Shown: positions 22,381 through 33,107 of the stretch, piece after piece
Position numbering within the stretch: position 1 is the stretch's first letter
How the letters are laid out: each line of letters begins with the position of its first letter
DNA from: Palaemon carinicauda
Lineage: Eukaryota > Arthropoda > Malacostraca > Decapoda > Palaemonidae
Direction: 5' to 3'
Length of the DNA stretch: 64,000 nt
Assembly (NCBI RefSeq): GCF_036898095.1
Contig: NC_090729.1
Coordinates: 75,700,754-75,764,753, forward strand
Program-made: the position numbers and the translations under genes
Notes under the pieces: model-generated
Databases searched by the model: none
What the model saw: the letters and a program-made list of their open reading frames with translations, nothing else
What the model was told of the DNA's origin: nothing

Positions 22381-23100
22381 TCAGAGACTTCCTCCTGCCT
22401 AAGGAAGACTCATATAAATGCCACAGAAATTTGTATCCACTTAGGAATAAACTAGAAATTTTAAATGCAATTTATATTTTTCTTAGCTATACAAACTTGA
22501 GCCATTTACCAAAGATCCTACCTCGACTGCCCTGTAAGTGTTTGACCAGGAGTATGTGAGGAAACACCCAAGCGTCGTGAGCAGGCTTCCTTGGTCATAT
22601 GCTCAGTGGTTGCCTGGCAACGAAGCATAATTCAATCAATTTTATTTGATTGTCTGGTCATAGAAAATCAGACTAGGAGTGACCAATGTAAGTAACCTAA
22701 GTTTGTATAGCTAAGAAAATCACAAATTGTTTTTAAAATTTTTGGTCTTCTCTTCAGGCTGTGACTCTGTTGCTTATCCTTAGGCAGCGTGAGACTTGAA
22801 TGTCATGCCATCGCTTCTTATCAGAGCTGGGCATGATCATTCCTGGTTAATGGTCAGACTGATGCCCTTTTGTCATTTGGGGACTTCCTCTCGCCTAAGA
22901 AAGACTCCCCACTAAATGACGAAGGTTCGTAACTGCACGCGAACAAACTACCGATTTTTAAAGTAATTTGTAATTGTTCCAACACTAAACACAAACCTTT
23001 TCCCTCTTTATAAGGGATTATACTTTCGGCAAAGCTGAAACTAGCCGTAAGATTTTTAGCGAGGTGTAACTACCCCACTGCTAGAGAGCATACAGTAATT
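22380..23100. mobile_element. DIRS-like terminal region
   Basis: Positions 22,978-23,090 (TTCCAACACTAAACACAAACC, GGGATTATACTTTCGGCAAAGC, then GTGTAACTACCCCACTGCTAG in order) match the left end of the DIRS copy at 54,004-54,125, and in reverse complement 43,020-43,135. A second block, GGACTTCCTC..GCCTAAG..AAGACTC, occurs twice (22,385 and 22,880). ATACAAACTTGAGCCATTTAC at 22,490 also occurs at 43,175. These shared, partly inverted blocks fit DIRS-type terminal repeats. 23,100-23,480 shows nothing else. Confidence 0.6.
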
Positions 23101-23482
23101 GTGATATGTTGGGACCTTGAAAACAGCTGACAAGAAGACCAAAATGAAAATGATATGTAATTGCTGACCAAAATGAAAATTATCTGTAATTGCTGTTATT
23201 AAGATACATCTTGAAATGTTATTGGAAAAGTACAAAAATTATTACACGAAATTCAGATAACATCAAAAACTAGGATTATTTTAGACATCTTTCAGTTCAT
23301 TTATATTACATTGTTGGCTAAAGCTACAGATCAACTGACAAAATTGAATGACATCTTAATCCTTGCCCACAATCAAAAATAGATATAAGCAAAGTAAAAG
23401 CTTATATTGTGTAGTATTTATCTGACCTTTTCTAAAGAAACAAAAGACACGTTAAATCTGTTCTATGTGTGTATAGTAAGGC

Positions 23483-23487
<5 letters not shown>

Positions 23488-23530
<43 letters not shown>

Positions 23531-23532
23531 GA
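23488..23532. repeat. (GA)n microsatellite
   Basis: GA tract with one T interruption, followed by a family C unit fragment (GTATTCACAAGATAACTAAT) that also occurs at 9,637. Confidence 0.95.
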
Positions 23533-23568
23533 ATGTATTCACAAGATAACTAATAATAATAGCTTTAA

Positions 23569-24922
23569 CCCTGGATAGGTACGCTCCTCGGACACCCCTT
23601 TAAGGGTATACTCGGTCGCGCGCGACCCCGACTCCAAAAAAAATTCAGGAAAAATTTAGTTATGCATCAATCTGTATTGTTTGACTTGCTAAAAATAATT
23701 CAAAGAATGCTAAAAACTACTGAAAATATAAATGATACCCATCTACAAAATAACTATTTATTATAAATATATTAAAAATTTAAGTATACAAACAAAAAGA
23801 CGACGTAAATATTCACAAAAAATAGAAATATACATATGAACATAAATCTCTTTAGGGACACCTTCTTAGATGGCAAAGCAACAGCGTGTAATTGCTGGAA
23901 ATGAGTTGGACCCATAGAAGTCAAGATCTGAAATGAGAAAAAAAGGGTAACTTTTTTTGGCCAAAAAAAATTTGTCCAAATTTCATGAATTTTTTTGGGT
24001 ACCCAAATGAAATAGGAAGAGGCTAATTTTTTTTATAGAATAAACTCATATTATCCTAGAACAGAAATACATAATAAAATGTGCACTAAGATGTAATTTA
24101 CTGTTATATCAGGGGCGAAATCTTAAGGTCATTTTTTGACGGCCTAGTTTCACAATGTAAATTTCTTATGAAAATCATTGTATCTCCTATAAAATATGAT
24201 ATTTATGCATTAAAATATACCAAAATATCACGAATTCTATACAGAACAAGAATATATAGAGATATGCCAACTTACCTTTCGGGTATGTCAACAAAATGGC
24301 CGCAGACCGCAACAACTCTTACAGCCCAAACTACCACTTGAAATGAAGAATGAGGTTGCAAGCTCCATATTATCATCAACATCTCTTTTTAACTCCATTA
24401 GAAGTGTTTTGATGACATCCATGCCAAGGAAATAATGCCTGCTGGCCATTATTGAAGATAAATTCAAAATAAATAGAAAAAAATCAGAAATTTGCAAAAA
24501 ATAAAAAAATTCAGAAATTAGCATTTGAGGGAAAATGGACCTCATGGCAATATATGGCATCTAAGCCAAAACCAATGTCATGCAAGTGGTAGACACACCA
24601 TCCACCCACACTTTCCAACTATAAAGAACCAAACAAGTATCAACACTGTTCGACAATTTATAATTATGTAATAACTTTGCTGTTTGATCACTTACCCCTT
24701 TAAAGGTATTTCAGGGTCGAGGTCGACCCCTGGGGGGTCAAAAAAACGGGGAAGGAGGGAAGTTAGACGAAAATCAGTCCTAAAGCAGACAATGGCATGT
24801 AGACTAGTCACCCCTTGCAGGTCGATCACTTCCATATTCGAGACAGCTGATGATATATGGGGAAAAAACAGGTTTTGAAAATGCTGTAGGGGTCGCGTAC
24901 GACCCATCATACCTTTCCAGGG
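23569..24922. mobile_element. piggyBac-like non-autonomous element, copy 2 (1.35 kb)
   Basis: It begins TTAA-CCCTGGATAGGTACG and ends CTTTCCAGGG-TTAA, with TTAA at 23,565-23,568 and 24,923-24,926. Its left end (CTCGGACACCCCTTTAAGGG) is the reverse complement of the right end of copy 1, and 23,935-24,020 is the reverse complement of 9,045-9,135, so it lies in the opposite direction. It lacks the 373-bp array and has no transposase frame. The insertion point is again within a family C unit. Confidence 0.85.
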
Positions 24923-24949
24923 TTAAACGAAATGCATGAAAACCATATA

Positions 24950-25575
24950 AAATTAATTGTAAATTAAGCATGCCATTGAAAGGAAAAAGTATGTTACGAT
25001 CTGTTATTTATTATGGAAGAAAAATATATTGCTAATGTGTTTCATGTTCGCAGTAGCATTGTGCGTCCGTACATACCAGAAAGTACAGTTCATTGTTTTC
25101 TTTTTACTTGAACATGTGCTTATTGATATAAAAATAATTGTAAATAAATAGTTATTAGACTAAAAGGAAAACTATGTTACTATCATTTCTTTAATTACCA
25201 AAATGAAAGAAAAATAAATCACTAATGTATTTGATATGCTTATAGAGTAGCATTGTGCATTCGTACACACCAGAAAGTACTGTTCATAGTTTTTTTAACT
25301 TGAATATGTACTTATTGATATACAGTAAAGGTTTTTGTAAATAAATAGTTATTAGACTAAAAAAAATGTTACGATGTTATTTTTTTACCGAAATGAAAGA
25401 AAAATGAATCACTAATGCGTTTGATATATGTACACATAGTAGCATTGTGCGTTCGTACCTACCGCACAGTACAGTTCATTGTGATTTTATCTTGAATATG
25501 TACTTATTGATATAATATTAATTTAAGATAATCAGACTAAAAGGAAAAATATGTTATGATCCATTATTTATTTAT
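24950..25575. repeat. tandem units of about 193 bp
   Basis: The landmark GTAGCATTGTGC with CGTAC and AGAAAGTAC follows at 25,053, 25,247 and 25,439 (spacings 194 and 192). Each unit also has TACTTATTGATATA or a close variant, and RTTATTAGACTAAAAGGAAAA. The last unit is cut by the 3' end of the next LINE. Confidence 0.88.
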
Positions 25576-25576
25576 G

Positions 25577-27500
25577 GAAATACATACATACATACATACA
25601 TATACCAGGGAACTTCCCCCAATTGGGGGGGTTGGCCGACATCAAACAAATGAAACAAAGAAGGGGACCTCTCTTCTCTACGTTCCTCCCAGCCTGACAA
25701 GGGACTCAGCCGAGTTCAGCTGGTACTGCTAGGGTGCCACAGCCCACCCTCCCCCGTTATCCACCACAGATGAAGCTTCATAACGCTGAATCCCCCTACT
25801 GTTGCTACCTCCGCGGTCATCTAAGGCACCGGAGGAAGTAGCAGGGCCTACCGGAACTGCGTCACAATCGGTCGCCATTCATTCCTATTACTAGCACGCT
25901 CTCTTGCCTCTCTCACATCTATCCTCCTATCACCCAGAGCTTTCTTCACTCCATCCATCCACCCAAACCTTAGCCTTCCTCATGTACTTCCCTCATCAAC
26001 TCTTGCATTCATCACCTTCTTTAGCAGACAGCCATTTTCCATTCTCTCAACATGGCCAAACCACTTCAACACATTCATATCCACTCTAGCTGCTAACTCA
26101 TTTCTTACACCCGTTCTCACCCTCGCCACTTTGTTCCTAACCCTATCTACTAGAGATAGACCAACTATACTCCTTAGACACTTCATCTCAAACACATTCA
26201 ATTTCTGTCTCTCCGTCACTTTCATTCCCCACAACTCCGATCCATACATCACAGTTGGTACAATCACTTTCTCATATAGAACTCTCTTTACATTCATGCC
26301 CAACCCTCTATTTTTTACTACTCCCTTAACTGCCCCCAACACTTGCACCCTTCATTCACTCTCTGACATACATCTGCTTCCACTCCAGCATTTGCTGCAA
26401 CAATGGACCTCAAGTACTTAAACTGATCCACCTCCTCAAGTAACTCTCCATTCAACATGACATTCAACCTTGCACCACCTTCCTTCTCGTACATCTCATA
26501 ACCTTGCTCTTACCCTCATTAACTCTCAACTTCCTTCTCTCTCACACCCTTCCAAATTCTGTCACTAATCGGCCAAGCTTCTCTTCCGTGTCTGCAACCA
26601 GTACAGTATCATCCGCAAACAACAACTGATTTACCTCCCATTCATGGTCATTCTCGTCTACCAGTTTTGATCCTCGTCCAAGCACTCGAGCATTCAGCTC
26701 TCTCACCATTCCATCAACATACAAGTTAAAAAACCACGGCGACATCACACATCCCTGTCTCAGCCCCACTCTCACCGGAAACCAATCGCTAACTTCATTT
26801 CCTATCCCAACACATGCTTTACTACCTTTGTAGAAACTTCACTGCCTGCAACAACCTTCCACCAACTCCATATAATCTCATCACATTCCACATTGCTTCC
26901 CTATCAACTCTATCATACGCTTTCTCCAGATCCATAAACGCAACATACACCTTACCTTTTGCTAAATATTTCTCGCATATATGCCTAACTGTAAAAATCT
27001 GATTCATACAACCCCTACCTCTTCTAAAACCCCCCTGTACTTCTAAGATTGCATTCTCTGTTTTATCCTTAATCCTATTAATCAGTACTCTACCATACAC
27101 TTTTCCAACTACACTCAACAAACTAATACCTCTTGAATTACAACACTCATGCACATCTCCCTTACCCTTATATAGTGGTACAATACATGCACAAACCCAA
27201 TCTACTGGTACCATTGACAACACAAAACACATATTAAACAATCTTACCAACCATTCAAGTACAGTCACACCCCCTTCCTTCAATATCTCAGCTCTCACAC
27301 CATCCATACCAGACGCTTTTCCTACTCTCATTTCATCTAGTGCTCTCCTCACTTCCTCTATTGTAATCTCTCTCTCATTCTCATCTCCCATCACCGGCAC
27401 CTCAACACCTGCAACAGGTATTATATCTGCCTCCCTATTATCCTCAACATTCAGCCAACAGTGGCGAGCAGAGTGATGCGTCATAGTGTGGATGGGCATG
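25577..27500 (-). pseudogene. non-LTR retrotransposon, 5'-truncated, RT region broken
   Basis: On the minus strand the RT begins near 27,499: ITIEEVRRALDEMRVGKASG, then MDLEKAYDRVDREAMW (motif A, near 26,930), GLRQGCVMSPWFFNLYVDG (near 26,750) and the catalytic FADDTVLVADTEEKL (near 26,600). A frameshift near 26,780-26,820 and others at about 26,500 separate these. The tail at 26,348-25,980 (LNVFEMKCLRSIVG, VLKWFGHVERMENG) is typical of a family common in fish and crustaceans. A GC-richer 3' UTR follows, ending in a (TATG)n tail at 25,577-25,603. ORF1 and endonuclease are missing. The clade is not assigned with certainty (RTE-related is possible). Confidence 0.85.
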
Positions 27501-27690
27501 AGTAATAACTTATTTTACTATTAAATAAACATGAGGAGAGTAAGAATGTTTTTTTTTATCGTTTCTGTGACCTTCAAATATATGAAAAAATGTGTTTTTC
27601 ATAGTAACAAAATCCCAAAACACTAACTTTCCCAATGCCCTGGAACATAACATCCCCATTACTATTTCTTATAGAGAAATTATGTTCCGT

Positions 27691-29600
27691 TATTATTATT
27701 ATTATTATTATTACTATCCAAGCTACAACCCCAGTTGGAAAAGCAAGATGCTATAAGCCCAGGGGCTCCAACAGGGAAAAATAGCCCAGTGAGGAAAGGA
27801 AATAAGGAAATAAATAAATGAAGAGAACAAATTAACAATAAATCATTCTAAAATAAGAAACAACGTCAAAACAGACATGTCATATAATAAACTATCAACA
27901 ACATCAAAAACAAATATGTCATAAATAAACTATAAAAAGACTAGGTCCGCCTGGTCAACAAAAAAGCATTTGCTCCAACTTTGAACTTTTGAAGTTCTAC
28001 TGATTCAACCACCCGATTAGGAAGATCATTCCACAACTTGGTCACAGCTGGAATAAAACTTCTAGAGTACTGCGTAGTATTGAGCCTCGTGATGGAGAAG
28101 GCCTGGCTATTAGAATTAACTGCCTGCCTAGTATTACGAACAGGATAGAATTGTCCAGGGAGATCTGAATGTAAAGGATGGTCAGAGTTGTGAAAAATCT
28201 TATGCAACATACATAATGAACTAATTGAACGACGGTGCCAGAGATTAATATCTAGATCAGGAATAAGAAATTTAATAGACCGTAAGTTTCTGTCCAACAA
28301 ATTAAGATGAGAATCAGCAGCTGAAGACCAGACAGGAGAACAATACTCAAAACAAGGTAGAATGAAAGAATTAAAACACTTCTTCAGAATAGATTGATCA
28401 CCGAAAATCTTGAAAGACTTTCTCAATAAGCCTATTTTTTGTGAAATTGAAGAAGACACAGACCTTATATGTTTCTCAAAAGTAAATTTACTGTCGAGAA
28501 TCACACCTAAAATTTTGAAAGAGTCATACATATTTAAAGAAACATTATCAATACTGAGATCCGGATGTTCAGGAACCACCGTCCTTGACCTACTTACAAT
28601 CATACTTTGAGTTTTGTTAGGATTCAACTTCATACCCCATAATTTGCACCATGCACTAATTCTAGCTAAATCTCTATTAAGGGATTCACCAACCCTAGAT
28701 CTACATTCAGGGGATGGAATTGATGCAAAGAGAGTAGCATCATCTGCATATGCAACAAGCTTGTTTTCTAGGCCAAACCACATGTCATGTGTATATAGTA
28801 TGAAAAGTAATGGGCCAAGAACACTACCCTGTGGAACACCGGATATCACATTCCTATAATCACTATGGTGCCCATCAACAACAACTCTTTGAGATCTATT
28901 ACTTAAAAAATCAATAATAATGCTAAGAAACGACCCACCCACTCCCAACTGTTTCAGTTTGAAAACAAGGGCCTCATGATTAACACGGTCAAAGGCAGCA
29001 CTAAAATCAAGGCCAATCATACGAACTTCCCGACCACAATCAAGGGATTTCTGTACAGCATTGGAGATTGTAAGAAGGGCATCACATGCTCCAAGGCCTT
29101 TACGAAAACCAAATTGCAAACTAGGGAGTAGATGATTACCTTCAGCAAACCTATTAAGACGTTTTGCCAGAAGACGTTCAAAAACTTTAGATAATATGGG
29201 AGTTATGGAAATTGGGCAGTAATCAGTGGGACTTGAGCTACCACAAACACATTTACATAGAGGAGTAACATTACCAATTCTCCAACTAGTGCTGAAAGCT
29301 CCTCTTCTTGCTAACTTGCGCAAAATAACAGATAACTTTGGAGCTAAGAAATCTGCTGTCTTTATAAAAAACAAAGGAAAAATACCATTTGGGTCTACAC
29401 CTCCATAAGCATCAAGGTCCATCAACAGAGCTTTAATCTCACGAGATCGAAAAGCTAAACTAGTTAGTTTAGCCTCAGGAAAACAGGAATGAGGAAGTTC
29501 AAGTTTTTCATTACTCTGTTTACTGTCAAAAACATCAGCCAAAAGGGTTGCCTTTTCCTTTGGACAGTGAGTGACTGAGCCATCTGGTTAACACGATTTC
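27691..29600 (-). mobile_element. Jockey/CR1-like non-LTR element, 5'-truncated
   Basis: The 3' UTR (27,691-27,940) ends in a (TAA/AAT)n tail at 27,691-27,713, the usual target-primed end. The coding part is the uninterrupted RT frame described separately. The frame is open up to about 29,594 and then meets unrelated sequence, so truncation lies near 29,600. 27,500-27,690 between the two LINEs shows nothing recognisable. Confidence 0.88.
27941..29594 (-). CDS. reverse transcriptase of a non-LTR element, intact but N-terminally truncated
   Basis: An uninterrupted frame of about 550 codons that enters from the truncated 5' side (DGSVTHCPKEKATLLADVF); no native ATG is seen, so the true start is lost. 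The enzyme would copy element RNA at a nicked genomic site. Counting from LADVF near 29,542: RT motif A is GLDFSAAFDRV (about 177-187), motif B SGVPQGSVLGPLLFILY (about 234-250), catalytic YADD at about 265-268, and the thumb region carries FKILGVILDSKF and LPCFEYCSPVWS. The C-terminus has ITRLNTTQYSRSFIPAV..LWNDLP, the conserved end of this group. Without endonuclease or ORF1 it cannot move by itself. The absence of stops suggests a young insertion. Confidence 0.92.
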
Positions 29601-29639
29601 TGTTAACAAGACCTCTCCAGGAACATAACCCTTGTGTTA

Positions 29640-31930
29640 ACGGGGAGTTAACTATATAAAGAGAGAGAGATATTTATATTCATATACATAAGCATTCTTT
29701 TATCATTACAGTGTGAGTGTTGCTGTTTGGGTGACAGGCGTAGTGCAGTGTTTTCTCGAGGGTGGAGAAACCTACTCTTACCATCTCTTGCCTTTTGACA
29801 CGAGCAACAAGTAGGCTGGTGGCCTTCCCCTTTTCTCCGAGTGCATCGACATGGCCTCCGTCGCAGGGGAGTCATCCTCGTCTGGATACTCCTCCGTTCG
29901 GGTGTAGATGTCGCTCACTCCTGCAAGTTCATTGGAGGGAAGCCCATTTACGTCTTATCCAGAGCTTGACTTCGGTCTTGCTACTCTTCGCTGACGACGC
30001 TGCACTCCCTTGTTCTATGATAACAGTCGGCAGAGGGAGTACATAGTTTGAAGCATGTTCCTGTGCCTCTTGGAAAACACCGCTCCATGGATTAAGCTGT
30101 TCCCCGAGTGTTTTATCTTTAAGGATGAAAGTTGAAAGCTAATTAATTTTAGATAAAATTGTTCAACCTAACTTATCAACAGCACTAACGATGCCCCACT
30201 GTTCGTTCTGTGATGGCAACCAGCGTAGAGAGGGCATAGTCTGAAGCTTGTTCTTGTACCTCTCGGAGGAACACCTTTTCCATCTGGGGGTTAGGTTGTT
30301 CTCCCGAGTGGACTTTTTCAATCTTTTTTGTATTATTCTCAGCACTAACGACGCCGCACTACTTCGTTCGGCTAAGTCAGCTAATGTAAGGAGTGCAAAG
30401 TCTGAAATTCCTGTTCCTGTTGAAGTTGCCGCTCCTACCCCTTCACCGCCTCTGTTGTCTGCACCTGCTTCATTTCCTTATCATCACACTGATGACTGCC
30501 TTTCCAGTATGCGGGTTCGGTCCTCTCCAGAGTAATCTTCGCCTTGGAGTGTGGCCCATCGGAGCATGAAGAAGTTGGTTACTTCGCTGTGCCTAACAAG
30601 ACTTCTCGCCCAGAAGTCTCGTTTCATCTAGAAGACTTGTCTCGCCCAGCGGACTCATCTTGCCCAGCCGACTCGTCATGCCCAGCAGACTCATCATGCC
30701 CATCAGACTCGTCATACCCATCAGACTCGTCATACCCATGAGACTCATAACGCCCAGTTGACGCGTCTCACCAGCAGACTCTTCTCATCTAGCGGACGCG
30801 CCGTTCTCAGTCCTGCTGCAGTTATGCTGTCAGCTCGTGATCATCCACGGTCGCTTGTCAGCTGGTGATTGCCCATGGTCCCCATCACCCGTGATCACTC
30901 CAGCCCTCGATCTCCCGTTAGTTTGCTATCGCCCACGACCGCCCTCAGCTCGCCCACCATCGACCATCAGCTCATTATCTCCTGTCAGCTCGTGATTACC
31001 CGTCAGCTTGCCATCTCTCCTCAGCTCTCTTCCAGGTTCCAGGTGTTTCAGCAAACTTCTAGCACATGATGTTTTACTCTACTCTTGATCACCCGTATTT
31101 AAGGACAACTAGGCAACACAGACTCAACTCCTGTCCATTTTCTGCTCGTTTCCAGTCTTCTGCCTCTGCAGGCCAGCTCGTGACAACTTCTAGTAATGAC
31201 CACTATTCAGTGTCACCGCACTGTCCAAGCTTGCTACTTTTTCTTCTAAGGTAAAATTGCCCTCCACCTTTGACAAACTGCTCTTTCCGTGTGAGTGTAG
31301 AATCGCCGAAAGTCACCAAAGAATCTCAGAAGCCTCGACCCTTGGTGTGATTTTTTCTGTCTTCGTTCAACGCAAAACTTCTCTGGTGAGGATCACAGAA
31401 CTCTAGCGGCTGCAATCCTCACTACAAGCAAGCACATAGTTCTTCCCAGCTTGACTCTCCTTTTATTGTCTTACACAGAGCTCTCTAGTGCTATGGCTTC
31501 TACGATCGCTTTTGAGTCTCCTTGCAAATCTCCTCATCTAGACGACACAGAACTTCAACCTTTGGCCTCTTACTTAAGTAGTCTTTCCCATGACATTCAG
31601 TTGAGGGAGTTTAGCACACTCCCTTCTTGGAATCTAACCCAGCACTCAGGATTAATGGGAGGGATAAAGCACAAGTGTCAAACTTGGAGCTTAATACCTT
31701 ACTCGCCACTTGGAACATGTTGTTTCACACAAGTGCAGTGGTTTCAGGTTCTCAATGCTTCCATCTCCTTTTGAGCTATGGTTCTTGACACGCATCAAGA
31801 TATCAAGCAGATGTTTGAAGGCCCCTCCCCCCCATGCTGATGTGCAAACTTCTGCATACATTCACTGGTTCTTGTCAGTGTTCATGAACGTTCGGCCCTC
31901 ACGAATGTTTTCTTTGGAACACTACCACTA
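29640..31930 (+). mobile_element. degenerate gag-like region, probably DIRS-related
   Basis: GC-rich, Ser/Pro-rich broken frames without RT. The pieces AALVRSAKSANVRSAKSEIPV near 30,350-30,415 and the DSSCPA repeat at 30,643 resemble the low-complexity style of the gag in the DIRS copy at 55,500-56,500, but there is no clear domain. There are two direct copies of a block (CTGACGACGCTGCACTCCCT at 29,990, GCACTAACGATGCCCCACTG at 30,182 and GCACTAACGACGCCGCACTA at 30,342). The assignment is tentative. Confidence 0.35.
30643..30768. repeat. 18-bp minisatellite, 7 copies
   Basis: The unit TGCCCAGCAGACTCATCA and variants repeat seven times without length change. In one frame it reads DSSCPA/DSSYPS. 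18 bp keeps the frame, which suggests that it arose in a coding (gag-like) region. Confidence 0.9.
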
Positions 31931-32621
31931 TTACTACTACTGCAGTCAAGCCTTGTTATTGACGATAGTTAGGTTATAGACACCGGCACGATAAGCAAAT
32001 TTTCGCGAATAAATACTACACTAGGGTTGGCTAACTCCTAACCTAAAAAGTCACTGCTGCTTGCCACGAGTGGGTACCCAAACTGATGATTAACACAGTA
32101 CTGTAAATACGGCCTAATATTGTTCTAATTTGGTTTCTACAACAGTTTGTAATCATATGTACAGTGTATATTACATTTGAACGTATGTACACTACGTACT
32201 GGGCACAGTAAGGTTACAATACAGTATTGTGCTAAGGTAAAGTTTACCAAGTCGTCATCATCCCCTTACTGTTCTGTATAACAAAAGTTGTTTCCAATTA
32301 GTAATACTGTACTGTAACTTAATACTCACTGGTACTGTACTGTATATTTCTGTAATATATGTACAGTAATATTACTACAGTACAGCTTAACTGTACTTAC
32401 TGTAAGTGTTCTGTGTTTTCGTTCAAGACTCGTAGCCTACACCACTACTCTAGAAGCATGACGCAACTTCTTATGTGTTGTCTCTTATGTAGTATGTTAT
32501 CTTTTCCTTTGTAAACAGACATACAGCTTATTTTATAAACCAAAAGCTTAAATATGTCGATAATAATTGCTTCTTTTAAATAAATAATAAAAACTATGCA
32601 TTCGATTACTTTTCAACAGCT

Positions 32622-32623
<2 letters not shown>

Positions 32624-32667
<44 letters not shown>
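32624..32667. repeat. (CT)n microsatellite joined to CAACAGCTGAT
   Basis: Same junction as at 252-263, including the upstream bases CATTCGATTAC, so both tracts belong to copies of one dispersed element. Confidence 0.95.
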
Positions 32668-32671
<4 letters not shown>

Positions 32672-32697
32672 TTGATTTTGATTTGGAAGCATTATTG

Positions 32698-32935
32698 CAT
32701 TCTAGAAAATAGTAGTTAATTGAGCTTTAATAAAACATTTATGTACTTTTGTTTTAAATTTCTGGAGTATTTTATCACTAAGTATTTTTGGGGCCATGAT
32801 CAGATCAGCTGATCTGATCAGGGCACCAAAAATACTTCGATTGATAAAATACACCCAAAATTTAAAACGAAAGCACTTAAATATTTTATGAAAGCACAAT
32901 TAACAGTTAAATAATCGTAATTTTCTGAAAAGTGA
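32698..32935. repeat. long palindrome centred near 32,813
   Basis: The centre reads GATCAGATCAGCTGATCTGATC folded around CAGCTG. Outward, the left arm (32,705-32,800: TTAATTGAGCTTTAATAAAA, TTTTGTTTTAAATTTC, ATTTTATCA, AGTATTTTTGG) pairs with the right arm (32,825-32,915) with scattered mismatches. Arms are about 110 bp with essentially no loop. A half copy of the same arm lies at 500-650. Confidence 0.88.
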
Positions 32936-33006
32936 GTGAATGAGTGAGTGTGTGTGTTTTTGCTCTTATTCAATCTCAGGATGCCAAAAAACTTCAAATC
33001 ACTCAT

Positions 33007-33009
<3 letters not shown>

Positions 33010-33055
<46 letters not shown>

Positions 33056-33061
33056 GAAATC

Positions 33062-33104
<43 letters not shown>
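33010..33104. repeat. inverted (CT)n-(GA)n pair with a short loop
   Basis: About 37 bp of CT, an 18-bp spacer (TAATAAATGAAATCTGTG region), then about 40 bp of GA: a perfect hairpin stem of simple sequence. The LINE starts directly after it. Confidence 0.93.
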
Positions 33105-33107
<3 letters not shown>

